A stretch of DNA of 64,000 nt from contig SVSD01000004.1 in NCBI GenBank assembly GCA_015064485.1, positions 62,001 to 126,000 on the forward strand, read 5' to 3'. The notes beneath the pieces are model-generated. The model did not search any database, was not told where the DNA came from, and saw only the letters and a list, made by a program, of their open reading frames with translations. This document shows, piece by piece, positions 41,879 through 52,500 of the stretch (position 1 is its first letter; every line of letters starts with the position of its first letter). The translations under genes and the position numbers were made by a program. The DNA comes from Oscillospiraceae bacterium (GTDB taxonomy: Bacteria > Bacillota > Clostridia > Oscillospirales > CAG-382).

Positions 41879-43261
41879 ATGGAAAAGATAAGAAAAAAGC
41901 ATATTCTTGGGGCAATCGAAATATCTGTTATCGCAGTTCTAACACTTGCCCTCATTATAATGTTTGCAAGTTACTGTTTCTTTACAAGCTCGTCATCATC
42001 TGTGCCGTCTTATAAAGACACCCTTTATGCCGAATCCATATTTGCTCCCGTTGATAATACGAAGAATGAAAAACAGCTGATTTCTCCTTCATTTATAGGT
42101 ATTTGTTTTGAAAAGGCGCTCTCCCCCGCTTCTCCTTCTTCGAGAAACGCACTCATAAACGAAATCTTGCCGTTTGTTTCGCATCTTTTTTCGGATGTAA
42201 GTACAACGCTTGAGTTTTCATCCCCAAAAAGCGCATTTGAATATGTGGAAAATGAGATCGCTCAGCACAGCGAATATCTTTATCTTTCATTTCCGTGTGA
42301 TATTCCCGCCTCCTGTGTCAGCCCCCTTTTAGGAGCGGATAGCATTCGGGAAACCACTCATGCTTTTTTAGTAAAGGACCTTTATATCTTTTGCGACGAA
42401 AACGGTTATTTATCAGGCATCTGTACGGATAAAAACGGCAACGCAGCAACCCTCGCATCAAGAACAAAATCTCTGTTGTCTTTTGAAACATTGCGCCGTT
42501 TTGCCGATGATTCGGAGGAAATGACCCGTTTCGAATTTGTAACTGCAGGCGAAAGAAAATACCCTGTTTTCTCATCCTCTGTTTCAAATTTCAACATCAT
42601 AGCATATAATGAATCAGGAGCCGATACTCTTGAAAACGAACAAGGTTTAAGAGATATTGTTTCCTCTTTCGGTTTTAACCCGAATAACACAAGATTCTTC
42701 CGCACACAGAACTCAATAACTTATGTTGAACAATTCGGAGAACTTACAATTTACGAAAACGGAGATGTTTTATATACGCCCGAATCTATCGGTGTTCCGC
42801 TTTCCGAGCTTTGCGGTAAAATCAAAGAGAATTATTCTTTTGCAGACAAAATAAGCGCAGCGTATAATATTATCTCCTCCCTCGACAGAAACACTTTCGG
42901 CGGTTATTCTTCTCTTTGCGTTGACGATATAAGCTATACCGACGGTCTTCTTAATATCGGATTTTCGTATTATGCCGACGGTATCGGTATTGAAAGCGGA
43001 GAAAATGCCGCAAATCTTACTTTTGACAGCAATTCCCTTGTATCAGCAAATGTTTATGCAAACAGTTATGCTGTCATAAACACAACATATTCCGATATTC
43101 CCCAAAAATTGTTGTTTTCTCTCTTTAAAACTGAATTTGAAAATAATCTGCCCCATTCATTTTTACCTGTTTATACAGCAAACGGCGGAGATGAAATATA
43201 CAGCGCAAAATACGCTTTTGTATTTGATTCGGAAGTTAAAGAGGAGGTCAGCGAAAAATGA
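41879..43261 (+). CDS. YycH-like membrane-anchored protein
   Basis: Single N-terminal TM, long extracytoplasmic domain; ATGA-coupled to a YycI-like gene. Confidence 0.6.
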   Translation: MEKIRKKHILGAIEISVIAVLTLALIIMFASYCFFTSSSSSVPSYKDTLYAESIFAPVDNTKNEKQLISPSFIGICFEKALSPASPSSRNALINEILPFVSHLFSDVSTTLEFSSPKSAFEYVENEIAQHSEYLYLSFPCDIPASCVSPLLGADSIRETTHAFLVKDLYIFCDENGYLSGICTDKNGNAATLASRTKSLLSFETLRRFADDSEEMTRFEFVTAGERKYPVFSSSVSNFNIIAYNESGADTLENEQGLRDIVSSFGFNPNNTRFFRTQNSITYVEQFGELTIYENGDVLYTPESIGVPLSELCGKIKENYSFADKISAAYNIISSLDRNTFGGYSSLCVDDISYTDGLLNIGFSYYADGIGIESGENAANLTFDSNSLVSANVYANSYAVINTTYSDIPQKLLFSLFKTEFENNLPHSFLPVYTANGGDEIYSAKYAFVFDSEVKEEVSEK

Positions 43262-44238
43262 ATTGGCATAAAACAAACCTCGCATTGATTATGATTCTTT
43301 GCATAATCGACATCTTTCTTGCAATTTTCTTATATAACGCATATAAAAAGACAGAGCTTGTTCCCGACAACCTCATAGTTGAAGCAACAGAAAACCTTGC
43401 AATGCGCGGTATAACCTTTGATAAAGAAATAATTGACACAAAAAAGCATCAAAAATATGTTTATCTGTATTCAGCGGATACGGCTTTTGCCAAAGAGATG
43501 AAAGAGGATGCAAAAAACTCATCACCTTCTCTCATTTCCGCAATAGCCTTTTTATCGGGGATCTCGGAAAATGACGAAACAAACAGCATCAAGTATTTTG
43601 ATATCCCCACAGGTACCTCCATCTCTGTAACCGACCGGGAAGAAAAGGTTCTCGGTTCTGCGGCAATAACCGGCATTACGGGTTTCGAATATACAAGCGC
43701 CGGTTTTGACAGCACAAAAGTTGCAGAAATAATAAAGAAAGATAAGCTCTATGCGGACTGCTCCGCAAAAGCGCAAAAACTCCCCTCGATAATCAAAAGC
43801 TTTTTTGAAAAAACATACGGAAATACTGTTTCGGGAAAAGCTGTTCACATTTCCCAGTATGACGGCGGAAAGATAGTCACAACGCTTCTTTGTGCCGACG
43901 GAGTTTATGTGCACAATATGATACTTAGTTTTTACATCAAAAACAATGAAATCCTTTATGTTGAAGGAAATATGTTTTTTGACGAGCCGGCAAAAGACAC
44001 AGATACCCGTATAACAGACGGAATAAACATTCTTTTCAACCTTCCCGAAAATACTGAAGGCGATATATATGTAACTTCTCAGCACCTTGAATATACGCTG
44101 TTTGAGGCTTCCTCGAAGCAGAATTATCTTGTGCCCTCCTGGATCATCACATATATTTCCTCAGAAAATCCAAACGAAGAAAAACATATCATTCTCAATG
44201 CAATTACAGGAAGCTCTATTGAAAGAGTATTGTATTAA
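43258..44238 (+). CDS. YycI-like membrane-anchored protein
   Basis: MNWHKTNLALIMILCIIDIFLAIFLYNAYKK N-terminal TM typical of YycI. Confidence 0.68.
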   Translation: MNWHKTNLALIMILCIIDIFLAIFLYNAYKKTELVPDNLIVEATENLAMRGITFDKEIIDTKKHQKYVYLYSADTAFAKEMKEDAKNSSPSLISAIAFLSGISENDETNSIKYFDIPTGTSISVTDREEKVLGSAAITGITGFEYTSAGFDSTKVAEIIKKDKLYADCSAKAQKLPSIIKSFFEKTYGNTVSGKAVHISQYDGGKIVTTLLCADGVYVHNMILSFYIKNNEILYVEGNMFFDEPAKDTDTRITDGINILFNLPENTEGDIYVTSQHLEYTLFEASSKQNYLVPSWIITYISSENPNEEKHIILNAITGSSIERVLY

Positions 44239-44334
44239 TATTTTTTAAATTTTTCAGCAAAACTATTCCATTTTAGGAATATCCGTGCTATACTGTATGT
44301 GTATAGTTGTGATTATTATGTAAACATATATATT

Positions 44335-44372
44335 TCCGTCAAGTTGGTTTGACGGATACCGTATTTTACGGT
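44335..44372 (+). repeat. Two tandem small stem-loops in the murA 5' leader
   Basis: TCCGTCAA-GTTGGT-TTGACGGA and ACCGTA-TTT-TACGGT. Confidence 0.65.
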
Positions 44373-44397
44373 TAAAAAGCAAGTCAGGAGATAACAA

Positions 44398-45696
44398 ATG
44401 GAAAGAGAAAAGTTAGTCATAAACGGCGGAAACCCGCTGACAGGTGAAATAGAAGTCAGCGGTATGAAAAATTCTGCTGTGGCGATCATTTTCGGCACTA
44501 TCCTCACAGAAGGCAAATGCGTTATTGAAAATCTCCCCGATATAAGCGATGTTTCCGATTCGCTTGAAATTTTATCAAGCATCGGCGCAAAGATAAAAAG
44601 ACTTAACAAGACAACATATGAAATAGATACAAGCGTAATACGCCCCGGTTCCTCTCCGTATAATCTTGTGCGTAAAATGCGTGCTTCTTATTACATTCTC
44701 GGAGCAGAACTCGGAAGATTCGGCAAAGCTCATGCAGCCTATCCCGGTGGATGCGATTTCGGTACACGCCCTATCGACCAGCACATAAAAGGCTTTGAAG
44801 CACTCGGAGCAAAAGTTGATTTTGAAAACGGATATATCGATGCCGATACAGACGGCAAGGGTATGTGCGGTTCAAACATTTATATGGACTGCGTAACCGT
44901 CGGTGCTACTATCAATATTATGCTTGCTGCCTGCCGTGCAAAGGGCACAACCATCATCGATAATGCCGCACGCGAACCTCATGTTGTTGACCTTGCAAAC
45001 TTTTTGAACGCTTCGGGAGCAAATATATCGGGGGCAGGTACGGATGTAATAAAGATAAAAGGCGTAGAACAGCTTCACGGAGTTGATTATGCCGTTATTC
45101 CCGATATGATCGAAGCCGGTACATTTATGGTCGCAGCAGCAGCAACAGGCGGAGATCTTCTTATAACAAATGTAATCCCCAAACATATGGAATCTGTTTC
45201 TGCGAAGTTAATCGAAATGGGCGTAAATGTTGAAGAATACGACGATTCAATAAGAATCTCAAGAAACGGCCCCCTTTCTAAAATCGCAGTAAAAACCCTT
45301 CCCTACCCCGGTTTTCCTACAGATATGAACCCTCAGATGTGTGTTCTTATGTGTCTTGCAAACGGTGTCAGCACTATGACAGAAGGTGTTTGGGATAACA
45401 GATTCAGATATGTTGAAGAGCTTAGCCTGATGGGTGCAAAAATCACCGTAAACGGCAAGACCGCAACCATCGAAGGTCCGACCAATTTCTCCGGAGCTCC
45501 TGTAAAGGCTGTTGATTTAAGAGCCGGAGCCGCTATGATCATCGCAGGACTTATCGCAAACGGAAAAACCGAGATAGATAATATCCGCCATATTCAGAGA
45601 GGATATGAAAATATAGTCGAAAAGCTTTCCGGGGCAGGCGCGGATATTCGCCTTGTAACCTTTGCGGAAGATACTTCAGTTTCTGTTATGAATTAA
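44398..45696 (+). CDS. murA: UDP-N-acetylglucosamine 1-carboxyvinyltransferase
   Basis: VINGGNPLTGEIEVSGMKNSAVAIIF, HAAYPGGCDFGTRPIDQH, DLRAGAAMIIAGLIANGKTEI. Confidence 0.95.
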   Translation: MEREKLVINGGNPLTGEIEVSGMKNSAVAIIFGTILTEGKCVIENLPDISDVSDSLEILSSIGAKIKRLNKTTYEIDTSVIRPGSSPYNLVRKMRASYYILGAELGRFGKAHAAYPGGCDFGTRPIDQHIKGFEALGAKVDFENGYIDADTDGKGMCGSNIYMDCVTVGATINIMLAACRAKGTTIIDNAAREPHVVDLANFLNASGANISGAGTDVIKIKGVEQLHGVDYAVIPDMIEAGTFMVAAAATGGDLLITNVIPKHMESVSAKLIEMGVNVEEYDDSIRISRNGPLSKIAVKTLPYPGFPTDMNPQMCVLMCLANGVSTMTEGVWDNRFRYVEELSLMGAKITVNGKTATIEGPTNFSGAPVKAVDLRAGAAMIIAGLIANGKTEIDNIRHIQRGYENIVEKLSGAGADIRLVTFAEDTSVSVMN

Positions 45697-45706
45697 ATAT
45701 TAATAT

Positions 45707-45735
45707 AAAAAAGACCGCATAAGCGGTCTTTTTTT
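45707..45735 (+). terminator. Terminator after murA
   Basis: AAAAAAGACCGCATAAGCGGTCTTTTTTTG. Confidence 0.85.
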
Positions 45736-45790
45736 GTATCTTAAAACATTTTTATAAATGCAGCTTACAATTTCAAAGCTTTTATATCTA

Positions 45791-45819
45791 TTGACACAAA
45801 AAAACATTTGCATTATAAT
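45791..45819 (+). promoter_or_regulatory. Consensus sigma-A promoter for the ABC exporter operon
   Basis: TTGACA, 17-nt spacer, TATAAT. Confidence 0.8.
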
Positions 45820-45856
45820 ATTATATAGGAGAATATTTCAAAAATCAGAGGAAAAA

Positions 45857-48145
45857 ATGAAAAAAACAAATCGATTACCTTCATACATACTCCCTTTTTT
45901 TGAAAAGAGAGGAGTTTATGAAAAGGATATTATAATATTCGTAAAAAGCGATCTGGATATGGACTTCAGATATACAGATGTCTTTTGTGTAGCAACCTGC
46001 GATACTCTTTGCGTCCTTTCGGGAAAAAATACAGTCAGCGGCACAAAAAGATTTTTTGGTTCTATGAAGGCTGATATAACCTTTGAAGAATATGCATATG
46101 ACGAATACGCACTTTCGGAATTGGAAAACCCGCTTTGTATGATGAACCTTTCGTCCGGCATTTTTACAGCCGACATATGCGGTGAACACAAAGGGCTTTT
46201 CCGCTTTACCATGTCTTCAAAAAACAAAGTATATACATTTTTAGACAATCTGAAAAAGCTTAAAGAAGACGGAAAGCTTCTTCCCGAGGACATAAAAACC
46301 GATGACCGCGAAGTCTGCTGTCCTAAATGCGGTACCCGTTATACAGATTCAAAGCGTAAAATTTGCCCGAAATGTATGGACAAGTCAAAGCTTATGCGCC
46401 GTTTATCCGTATTCTTTTTAAAATACAAATTTTATATTCTCATATCCTTTATAAGTCTTGTTGCAACAACAGCTCTTGCGGCTCTCTTGCCTTACATAAA
46501 AGGCTCTGTCTTATACAACGAGGTTCTTGAAGTCGGCGGCAAATACTACGGTAAGATGCTTTATGTAGTTCTGCTTATAATATCTACAAAATTCCTTTCG
46601 GTTGCAGCATCAATAGTTAACGGTATTGTAACCTCTAAAATTTCTGCAAAAGTCGTATATGATATAAAAAAGACAGTTTTTTCTTCCATTTCAAAACTTT
46701 CCTACGGTTTTTTTACATCAAGACAGACAGGCGGTCTTATGACCTCGGTAAACGGAGATGCAAACTCTATTTATTTCTTCTTTTGCGACGGACTGCCGTA
46801 TCTTATCATAAACATTGTTCAGTTTACAGTAATTACAGGTATTATGATAAGTATTCATCCGCTTATGACACTTGCGGCATTTATCACAGTCCCCGTATTT
46901 GTTTTACTCTATCGCGGCATACTTTTGATGTTTGACAAGCTGTATGCCAAAAACTTTTCAAAAAGGCGTTCTTTTAATTCACTTATAACCGATGTTCTTT
47001 CGGGAATCAGAGTGGTCAAAGCGTTTGCAAGAGAAGAAACCGAAGAAAAGCGATTTGAGCGCAAAAGCTCTGATTTTGCTTTATCTGACAGAAAGATCGG
47101 CGTTTTGAATTCAAGCATTTTCCCGTTTATCGGTTTTATACTTCATATCGGAAACTTTGTTGTATGGACATACGGCGGATGGCTTGTTATGTCCGGCGAC
47201 CCAAAGATGGATCTCGGTCTTCTTATGACATTTATCGGCTATCTCGGTATGCTATACGAACCTTTGGGATTTTTCTCGGAGGTTTCAAGATGGTGGGCGG
47301 AATGTATGAATGCGGTAAGCCGTGTTTTTGAGATACTTGATTCCATTCCCGAAGTCGAGGAAAGCGAAAATCCCATTTCTCTTGAAACAGTAAAGGGTGA
47401 GATAGAATTTTCAAATGTATCCTTTGGATACGACAAAACAAGAAAGATCCTTGAGGATATAAGCTTTAAGGTTTCCCCCGGAGAAACTATCGGTATCGTC
47501 GGAGAAACGGGTGCGGGAAAAAGCACTCTTGTGAACCTTCTTATCCGTCTTTACGATACAGAAAACGGCTCTGTTTCCATCGACGGTATAAATGTAAAAG
47601 ACCTCTCCTTTAACGACCTTCACAAAGCCGTTGCCATCGTATCTCAGGAAACCTACCTTTTTGAAGGTACAATAATGGAAAATATCCGATATGCTAAGCC
47701 TTGTGCTACAAACGAAGAGGTTTTTGCCGCAGCAAAAGCCGCAGACGCACATAGCTTTATCATCAAATACCCCGACGGATATGAAACGCTTGTCGGCAGA
47801 GGAAACAAAGCTCTTTCAGGCGGCGAATGTCAGAGAATATCAATAGCAAGAGCGATTTTAAAAGATCCCAAAATACTTATACTAGACGAAGCGACAAGCG
47901 CAATGGATACGAAAACGGAAAGAAATATCCAAAAAGCGCTCGGTGTTCTTACTGAAGGGCGTACAACCCTTATGATAGCACACAGGCTCTCAACTCTTCG
48001 GGATGCGGACAAGATTGTTGTTATTGAAAACGGCAAAATGCCCGAATACGGTACACACCGCGAGCTTCTTGACAAACGCGGCGTTTACTACAAACTATAT
48101 AAACTTCAGGCACAAGCTTTAAAATCCATCGGGATAGAAGGCTGA
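45857..48145 (+). CDS. ABC exporter half-transporter with N-terminal domain and zinc ribbon
   Basis: CCPKCGTRYTDSKRKICPKCMD; GIVGETGAGKSTLVNLL; LSGGECQRISIARAILKDPKILILDEATSAMD. Confidence 0.92.
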   Translation: MKKTNRLPSYILPFFEKRGVYEKDIIIFVKSDLDMDFRYTDVFCVATCDTLCVLSGKNTVSGTKRFFGSMKADITFEEYAYDEYALSELENPLCMMNLSSGIFTADICGEHKGLFRFTMSSKNKVYTFLDNLKKLKEDGKLLPEDIKTDDREVCCPKCGTRYTDSKRKICPKCMDKSKLMRRLSVFFLKYKFYILISFISLVATTALAALLPYIKGSVLYNEVLEVGGKYYGKMLYVVLLIISTKFLSVAASIVNGIVTSKISAKVVYDIKKTVFSSISKLSYGFFTSRQTGGLMTSVNGDANSIYFFFCDGLPYLIINIVQFTVITGIMISIHPLMTLAAFITVPVFVLLYRGILLMFDKLYAKNFSKRRSFNSLITDVLSGIRVVKAFAREETEEKRFERKSSDFALSDRKIGVLNSSIFPFIGFILHIGNFVVWTYGGWLVMSGDPKMDLGLLMTFIGYLGMLYEPLGFFSEVSRWWAECMNAVSRVFEILDSIPEVEESENPISLETVKGEIEFSNVSFGYDKTRKILEDISFKVSPGETIGIVGETGAGKSTLVNLLIRLYDTENGSVSIDGINVKDLSFNDLHKAVAIVSQETYLFEGTIMENIRYAKPCATNEEVFAAAKAADAHSFIIKYPDGYETLVGRGNKALSGGECQRISIARAILKDPKILILDEATSAMDTKTERNIQKALGVLTEGRTTLMIAHRLSTLRDADKIVVIENGKMPEYGTHRELLDKRGVYYKLYKLQAQALKSIGIEG

Positions 48146-48166
48146 TATAAGCCGAAAGGAAAAAAT

Positions 48167-48901
48167 ATGGACAGCATAAAAAACATAAAAGTGCAGGACA
48201 CAACATCCTTTACGGATATTGTGGATATAGTCTACCTCACAAAAGAGGATTCTTGGTTTTCTTTGACGGAAAACGGTTTTCTTACTCTTGTTTCCACAAA
48301 GGATATAAAACCCGAAAAGATCTTTGACGAAGGTGAAAACTCCGGCGATATGCCGTCGCCGCCGCAAAGCGGCGGGAACGGAGGTTTTAAAGCCGCATCC
48401 GCCGACAGTGAAGACAACAAAAATAATAAACCTTCAAAATCCCGTCACGATTTCCGTAAACCTCCGTGCGAGGTGAAATACACCTCCGACGGCAAGAGGG
48501 ACTACGGAAGAGTTGTTCTCCACAGAGCCTTTCCGTTTGACTCTCCCGACAAGGTTATTTCCGTTCAGCAGGAAGACGGTTTTGAGATCGGTGTTATAAG
48601 AGATATAAACGAATTTGATGCAGAAACTGTCAAAATACTTTCTGCAAGTCTTGATAAAAAATATTTTGTTCCCGAAATCACAAAGATAGTTTCAACAAAA
48701 GACCGTTTCGGTTTTGTTTATTTCAAATGCGAAACCGACTGCGGACTTTGTGAATTTGTTGTCCGCAACCCTTTCGGAAGCATACTTCGTGTAAGCGAAA
48801 CAAAAATATTTATTATCGATATCGACGGCAACAGATACTCGGTAAAAGATGTTTCAAAACTCGATAAAAAGAGCTATCGCAAGATAGAGCTTTATATCTG
48901 A
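48167..48901 (+). CDS. DUF1854 domain protein
   Basis: HRAFPFDSPDKVISVQQEDGFEIGVIRDINEFDAETVKILSASLDKKYFVPEITKIVSTKDRFGFVYFKCETDCGLCEFVVRNPFGSILRVSETKIFIIDIDGNRYSVKDVSKLDKKS. Confidence 0.85.
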   Translation: MDSIKNIKVQDTTSFTDIVDIVYLTKEDSWFSLTENGFLTLVSTKDIKPEKIFDEGENSGDMPSPPQSGGNGGFKAASADSEDNKNNKPSKSRHDFRKPPCEVKYTSDGKRDYGRVVLHRAFPFDSPDKVISVQQEDGFEIGVIRDINEFDAETVKILSASLDKKYFVPEITKIVSTKDRFGFVYFKCETDCGLCEFVVRNPFGSILRVSETKIFIIDIDGNRYSVKDVSKLDKKSYRKIELYI

Positions 48902-48931
48902 TTCCAACAGAAGTCAAAACGGAGAAAAATA

Positions 48932-51175
48932 ATGCTTTTTAAAAGAAAACGAAAACGCACTCTTTCCCAGATCGTTCTTGAAAAGCTGCGTGAGAAGATA
49001 AAAACCGTAACAGGTAATGAGATCCCGATATATAATTTTCCTTTTGATCTTAGTCCCGGCAACAAAAAAATATACGGTCTTTGTGCCATAACAAAAGAGA
49101 TTTTGTTAGTTGCAAAAACCGATGCTCCAAACGGCGAGATCATACTTGAAACTTATAATATTGAAGATCTTTATGATGTAAATTACACCAAGCTTTACGG
49201 TGCAATAACCTTTGAATACAGAGATAAAAACGGTGTTCTTCACGAAATTTGCCGTGCAACCTCGGGCAAAAAAGATTTTGTTATTGACGGTTGCCGGTAT
49301 GTCTTCACTCTTCACAACAAAAACGAAATAAAAAAACGGGACAAAAAGAAATTAAATACCTGTCCGAAATGCGGAAGACCCTATAGAAGGAATTCTTCCA
49401 CATGCCTTCATTGCGGAGGAGCAAAAAAAGCCCTTAAAAATCTTTTTAATATAGCAAAGCCTTATACTTTACAGCTTATGCTTTCGATGGTTTTGTTTTT
49501 TATTGTAAGCTTACTCAATATACTTATTCCGGCAATAAACAAATATCTTATAGATGATGTTATAAAAGCCCCGAATGCCGGAGAGCTTGGTTTTAAAGTG
49601 CTTTTCTTTGTAGTTCTTTCAATTGCACTGACACAGCTGTTTATAAATATTTTCTCGGTTCTCAGAAACATTTTGATGCTTGGTACAAGCTCAAAAATGC
49701 TTGTAAAAATTCGCTCTATGCTCTTTTCCAAAGTGCAGAAAATGTCGATCGGAAGAATTTCAGAACATACTCCCGGCGACCTTATAACAAGAATAACATC
49801 AGACACTCAGGTTTTAAACAGCTTTCTTACATATGACCTTCCCGAATGTATGCAGCAAGCCATCCTTCTTACAGGCGTCCTTATATTTATGCTGATAAAA
49901 CAGCCCGTAATCACATTGCTTGCTGTTATCCCCTGTCCGTTTGTTGTTATTATGTTTAATGTAATACATAAGCTTATGGGGAAATTATACAGACGCCAGT
50001 GGTTTATCGGAATGAAAGCAAATTCCATAATGCACGATATTTTCCAGGGTATTCGTGTTGTAAAGGTTTTCGGTATGGAGGATGCAGAAACCGAAAAATA
50101 CGGAAAAACAATTTTTGAAGAAGCAAGGATTCGCCAAAGAAACGAAACTTTATGGAATCTGATCATACCGAGTGCAAATTTCTTAATGGGAGTCGGAGAA
50201 TTTATCGTTGTATACTTTGTAGGTATAAAGATACTTGACCCTTCCTCCTCTATGACGCTGGGTGATCTTACTCAGATGACAAGTTATATAACCCTTTTAT
50301 ACGGACCTTTGAGATATTTTTCAAGACTTCCGAGAAAGCTTGTGCAAACTGCAACTTCAACGGTAAAGATTTTTGAAATAATAGATGAAGAAGATGATGT
50401 TGCGGATATCGCAGACGCAAAGGAAATAGATATTCAGGGGCATGTGGAATTCAAAGATGTTTCTTTCGGATATAATGAAAACGAAAAAGTTCTCGAAAAC
50501 ATTTCTTTTACAGCCGAAAAGGGCGAAATGATAGGCATCGTAGGTCTTTCGGGTACGGGAAAAAGTACGCTTATAAATCTTTTGATGCGTCTTTATGATG
50601 TCGATTCGGGACAGATATTGATAGACGGGGTAGATATCCGTGATATAGCTCAGGAATCTTTACGCCGGCAGACGGGTGTTGTATTACAGGAAACATTCCT
50701 TTTCACAGGTACAATATATGACAATATAGCATATGCAGCACCAAAATCCACCCGGGATGAAGTAATACGAGCCGCAAAACTTGCAGGAGCTCATAAATTC
50801 ATAATCAAGCTTCCCGATGCATACAACACGATAGTGGGAGAAAGAGGATTTACCCTTTCCGGCGGTGAGCGACAGAGAATCGCAATTGCCCGTGCAATTC
50901 TCTGCAACCCCAAAATTCTTATTCTTGATGAAGCAACAAGTGCTCTTGATACGATAACAGAGAAAAATATACAGGATGCTCTTTCTCAGCTCACAAAAAA
51001 CAGAACGACCTTTGCGATTGCTCACAGGCTATCAACCTTGCGAAACGCCACAAAGCTTATTGTTCTTGACAAAGGCGAGATTGCTGAAGTTGGCACTCAC
51101 GATGAGCTTATACGCAAAAAAGGAATATATTACAGCCTTGTAATGGCTCAAAGACAAATGTCAAAAATGAGCTGA
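48932..51175 (+). CDS. ABC exporter half-transporter with N-terminal domain and zinc ribbon
   Basis: NTCPKCGRPYRRNSSTCLHCGGAKK; GIVGLSGTGKSTLINLL; LSGGERQRIAIARAILCNPKILILDEATSALD. Confidence 0.92.
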   Translation: MLFKRKRKRTLSQIVLEKLREKIKTVTGNEIPIYNFPFDLSPGNKKIYGLCAITKEILLVAKTDAPNGEIILETYNIEDLYDVNYTKLYGAITFEYRDKNGVLHEICRATSGKKDFVIDGCRYVFTLHNKNEIKKRDKKKLNTCPKCGRPYRRNSSTCLHCGGAKKALKNLFNIAKPYTLQLMLSMVLFFIVSLLNILIPAINKYLIDDVIKAPNAGELGFKVLFFVVLSIALTQLFINIFSVLRNILMLGTSSKMLVKIRSMLFSKVQKMSIGRISEHTPGDLITRITSDTQVLNSFLTYDLPECMQQAILLTGVLIFMLIKQPVITLLAVIPCPFVVIMFNVIHKLMGKLYRRQWFIGMKANSIMHDIFQGIRVVKVFGMEDAETEKYGKTIFEEARIRQRNETLWNLIIPSANFLMGVGEFIVVYFVGIKILDPSSSMTLGDLTQMTSYITLLYGPLRYFSRLPRKLVQTATSTVKIFEIIDEEDDVADIADAKEIDIQGHVEFKDVSFGYNENEKVLENISFTAEKGEMIGIVGLSGTGKSTLINLLMRLYDVDSGQILIDGVDIRDIAQESLRRQTGVVLQETFLFTGTIYDNIAYAAPKSTRDEVIRAAKLAGAHKFIIKLPDAYNTIVGERGFTLSGGERQRIAIARAILCNPKILILDEATSALDTITEKNIQDALSQLTKNRTTFAIAHRLSTLRNATKLIVLDKGEIAEVGTHDELIRKKGIYYSLVMAQRQMSKMS

Positions 51176-51215
51176 AAGGATATTGATAATCGATATTAAT
51201 TATAAATCCCAAAGG

Positions 51216-51244
51216 TTGATTTTTGATATTTTGTGTGTTATAAT
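51216..51244 (+). promoter_or_regulatory. Sigma-A type promoter for glyA
   Basis: TTGATT, 17-nt spacer, TATAAT. Confidence 0.75.
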
Positions 51245-51292
51245 ATAAAAATATTGGAATTAAATTATACTAAACATAAAATGAGGTAAAAA

Positions 51293-52489
51293 ATGGAAAG
51301 TAAAGTTTTTGAATTTATTGCAAAAGAACAGGAAAGACAGGATAAGAATGTCGAACTTATCGCAAGTGAAAATTTCGTTTCTGAAAATGTTTTGAAAGCT
51401 GTCGGCTCTTGTTTTACAAACAAATACTGCGAAGGATATCCTTATGTAAGAACATCGGGAAGAACAGGCAGATACTACGGCGGTACTATGTATGCAGACG
51501 AGCTTGAAGAATACTGCTGTGATATGTGGAAAAAAGTATACAATACAGATTATCATGTAAATGTACAGCCTCATTCCGGATCTCAGGCAAATTTTGCAGC
51601 ATATATGAGCGTTATCAAGCCCGGCGACACAATCCTTGCCATGAGCCTTGAAAACGGCGGTCATCTTACACACGGTTCTTCCGTAAACTTCAGCGGTAAA
51701 ATGTATAATATGCAGTTCTACGGAGTTGATGAAAACGGTTTTATCGATTACGACGATATGGAAAAGAAAATAAAAGAATTCCGTCCCGCAATCGTTCTTG
51801 CCGGAGCTTCCGCATATTCAAGAGTTATAAAATTTGACCTTATTAAGGAAATCATCGACAGATGTGTTACAGAAGATTACCCCCGTCCTTACTTCGTAGT
51901 TGATATGGCTCATATCGCAGGTCTTATCGCAGGCGGAGCTCATCCTTCCCCGTTTGGAATTGCAGATATTATAACAACAACCACACATAAGACATTAAGA
52001 GGTCCCAGAGGCGGTCTTATATTCTGCCGCCCCGAACTTGCAAAGAAGGTAGACGGAGCAATCTTCCCCGGTGCTCAGGGCGGTCCTTTGATGCATGTTA
52101 TCGCAGGCAAGGCTATTTGTGCCGAGGAAGCGCTTTCCCCTGAGTTCAAAGAATATGCCGCAAATGTTGTTAAGAACGCCGCAGCTATGTGTGCTGAATT
52201 TGTAAAGATGGGCTACCATATTGTAACCGGAGGAACCGATAATCATCTTTTCCTTCTCGATCTCTCCGAAACTCACCCGAATCTTACAGGAAAAATGCTT
52301 CAGGAAGAGCTTGACAAACATCATATAACACTTAACAAAAACTGTGTTCCCAACGAAAAGAGAACTCCTGCCGAAACCTCAGGCGTCAGAATCGGTACTG
52401 CTGCTATGACAACAAAAGGCTGGAAAGAAAAGGACTTTATCGAAACCGCAAAGAAGATCGACGAAATAATAAAGGCAATAAAATATTAA
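51293..52489 (+). CDS. glyA: Serine hydroxymethyltransferase
   Basis: LIASENFVSENVLKAVGSCFTNKYCEGYP, NVQPHSGSQANFAAY, TTTTHKTLRGPRGGLI. Confidence 0.97.
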   Translation: MESKVFEFIAKEQERQDKNVELIASENFVSENVLKAVGSCFTNKYCEGYPYVRTSGRTGRYYGGTMYADELEEYCCDMWKKVYNTDYHVNVQPHSGSQANFAAYMSVIKPGDTILAMSLENGGHLTHGSSVNFSGKMYNMQFYGVDENGFIDYDDMEKKIKEFRPAIVLAGASAYSRVIKFDLIKEIIDRCVTEDYPRPYFVVDMAHIAGLIAGGAHPSPFGIADIITTTTHKTLRGPRGGLIFCRPELAKKVDGAIFPGAQGGPLMHVIAGKAICAEEALSPEFKEYAANVVKNAAAMCAEFVKMGYHIVTGGTDNHLFLLDLSETHPNLTGKMLQEELDKHHITLNKNCVPNEKRTPAETSGVRIGTAAMTTKGWKEKDFIETAKKIDEIIKAIKY

Positions 52490-52500
52490 TATAAATAAAA

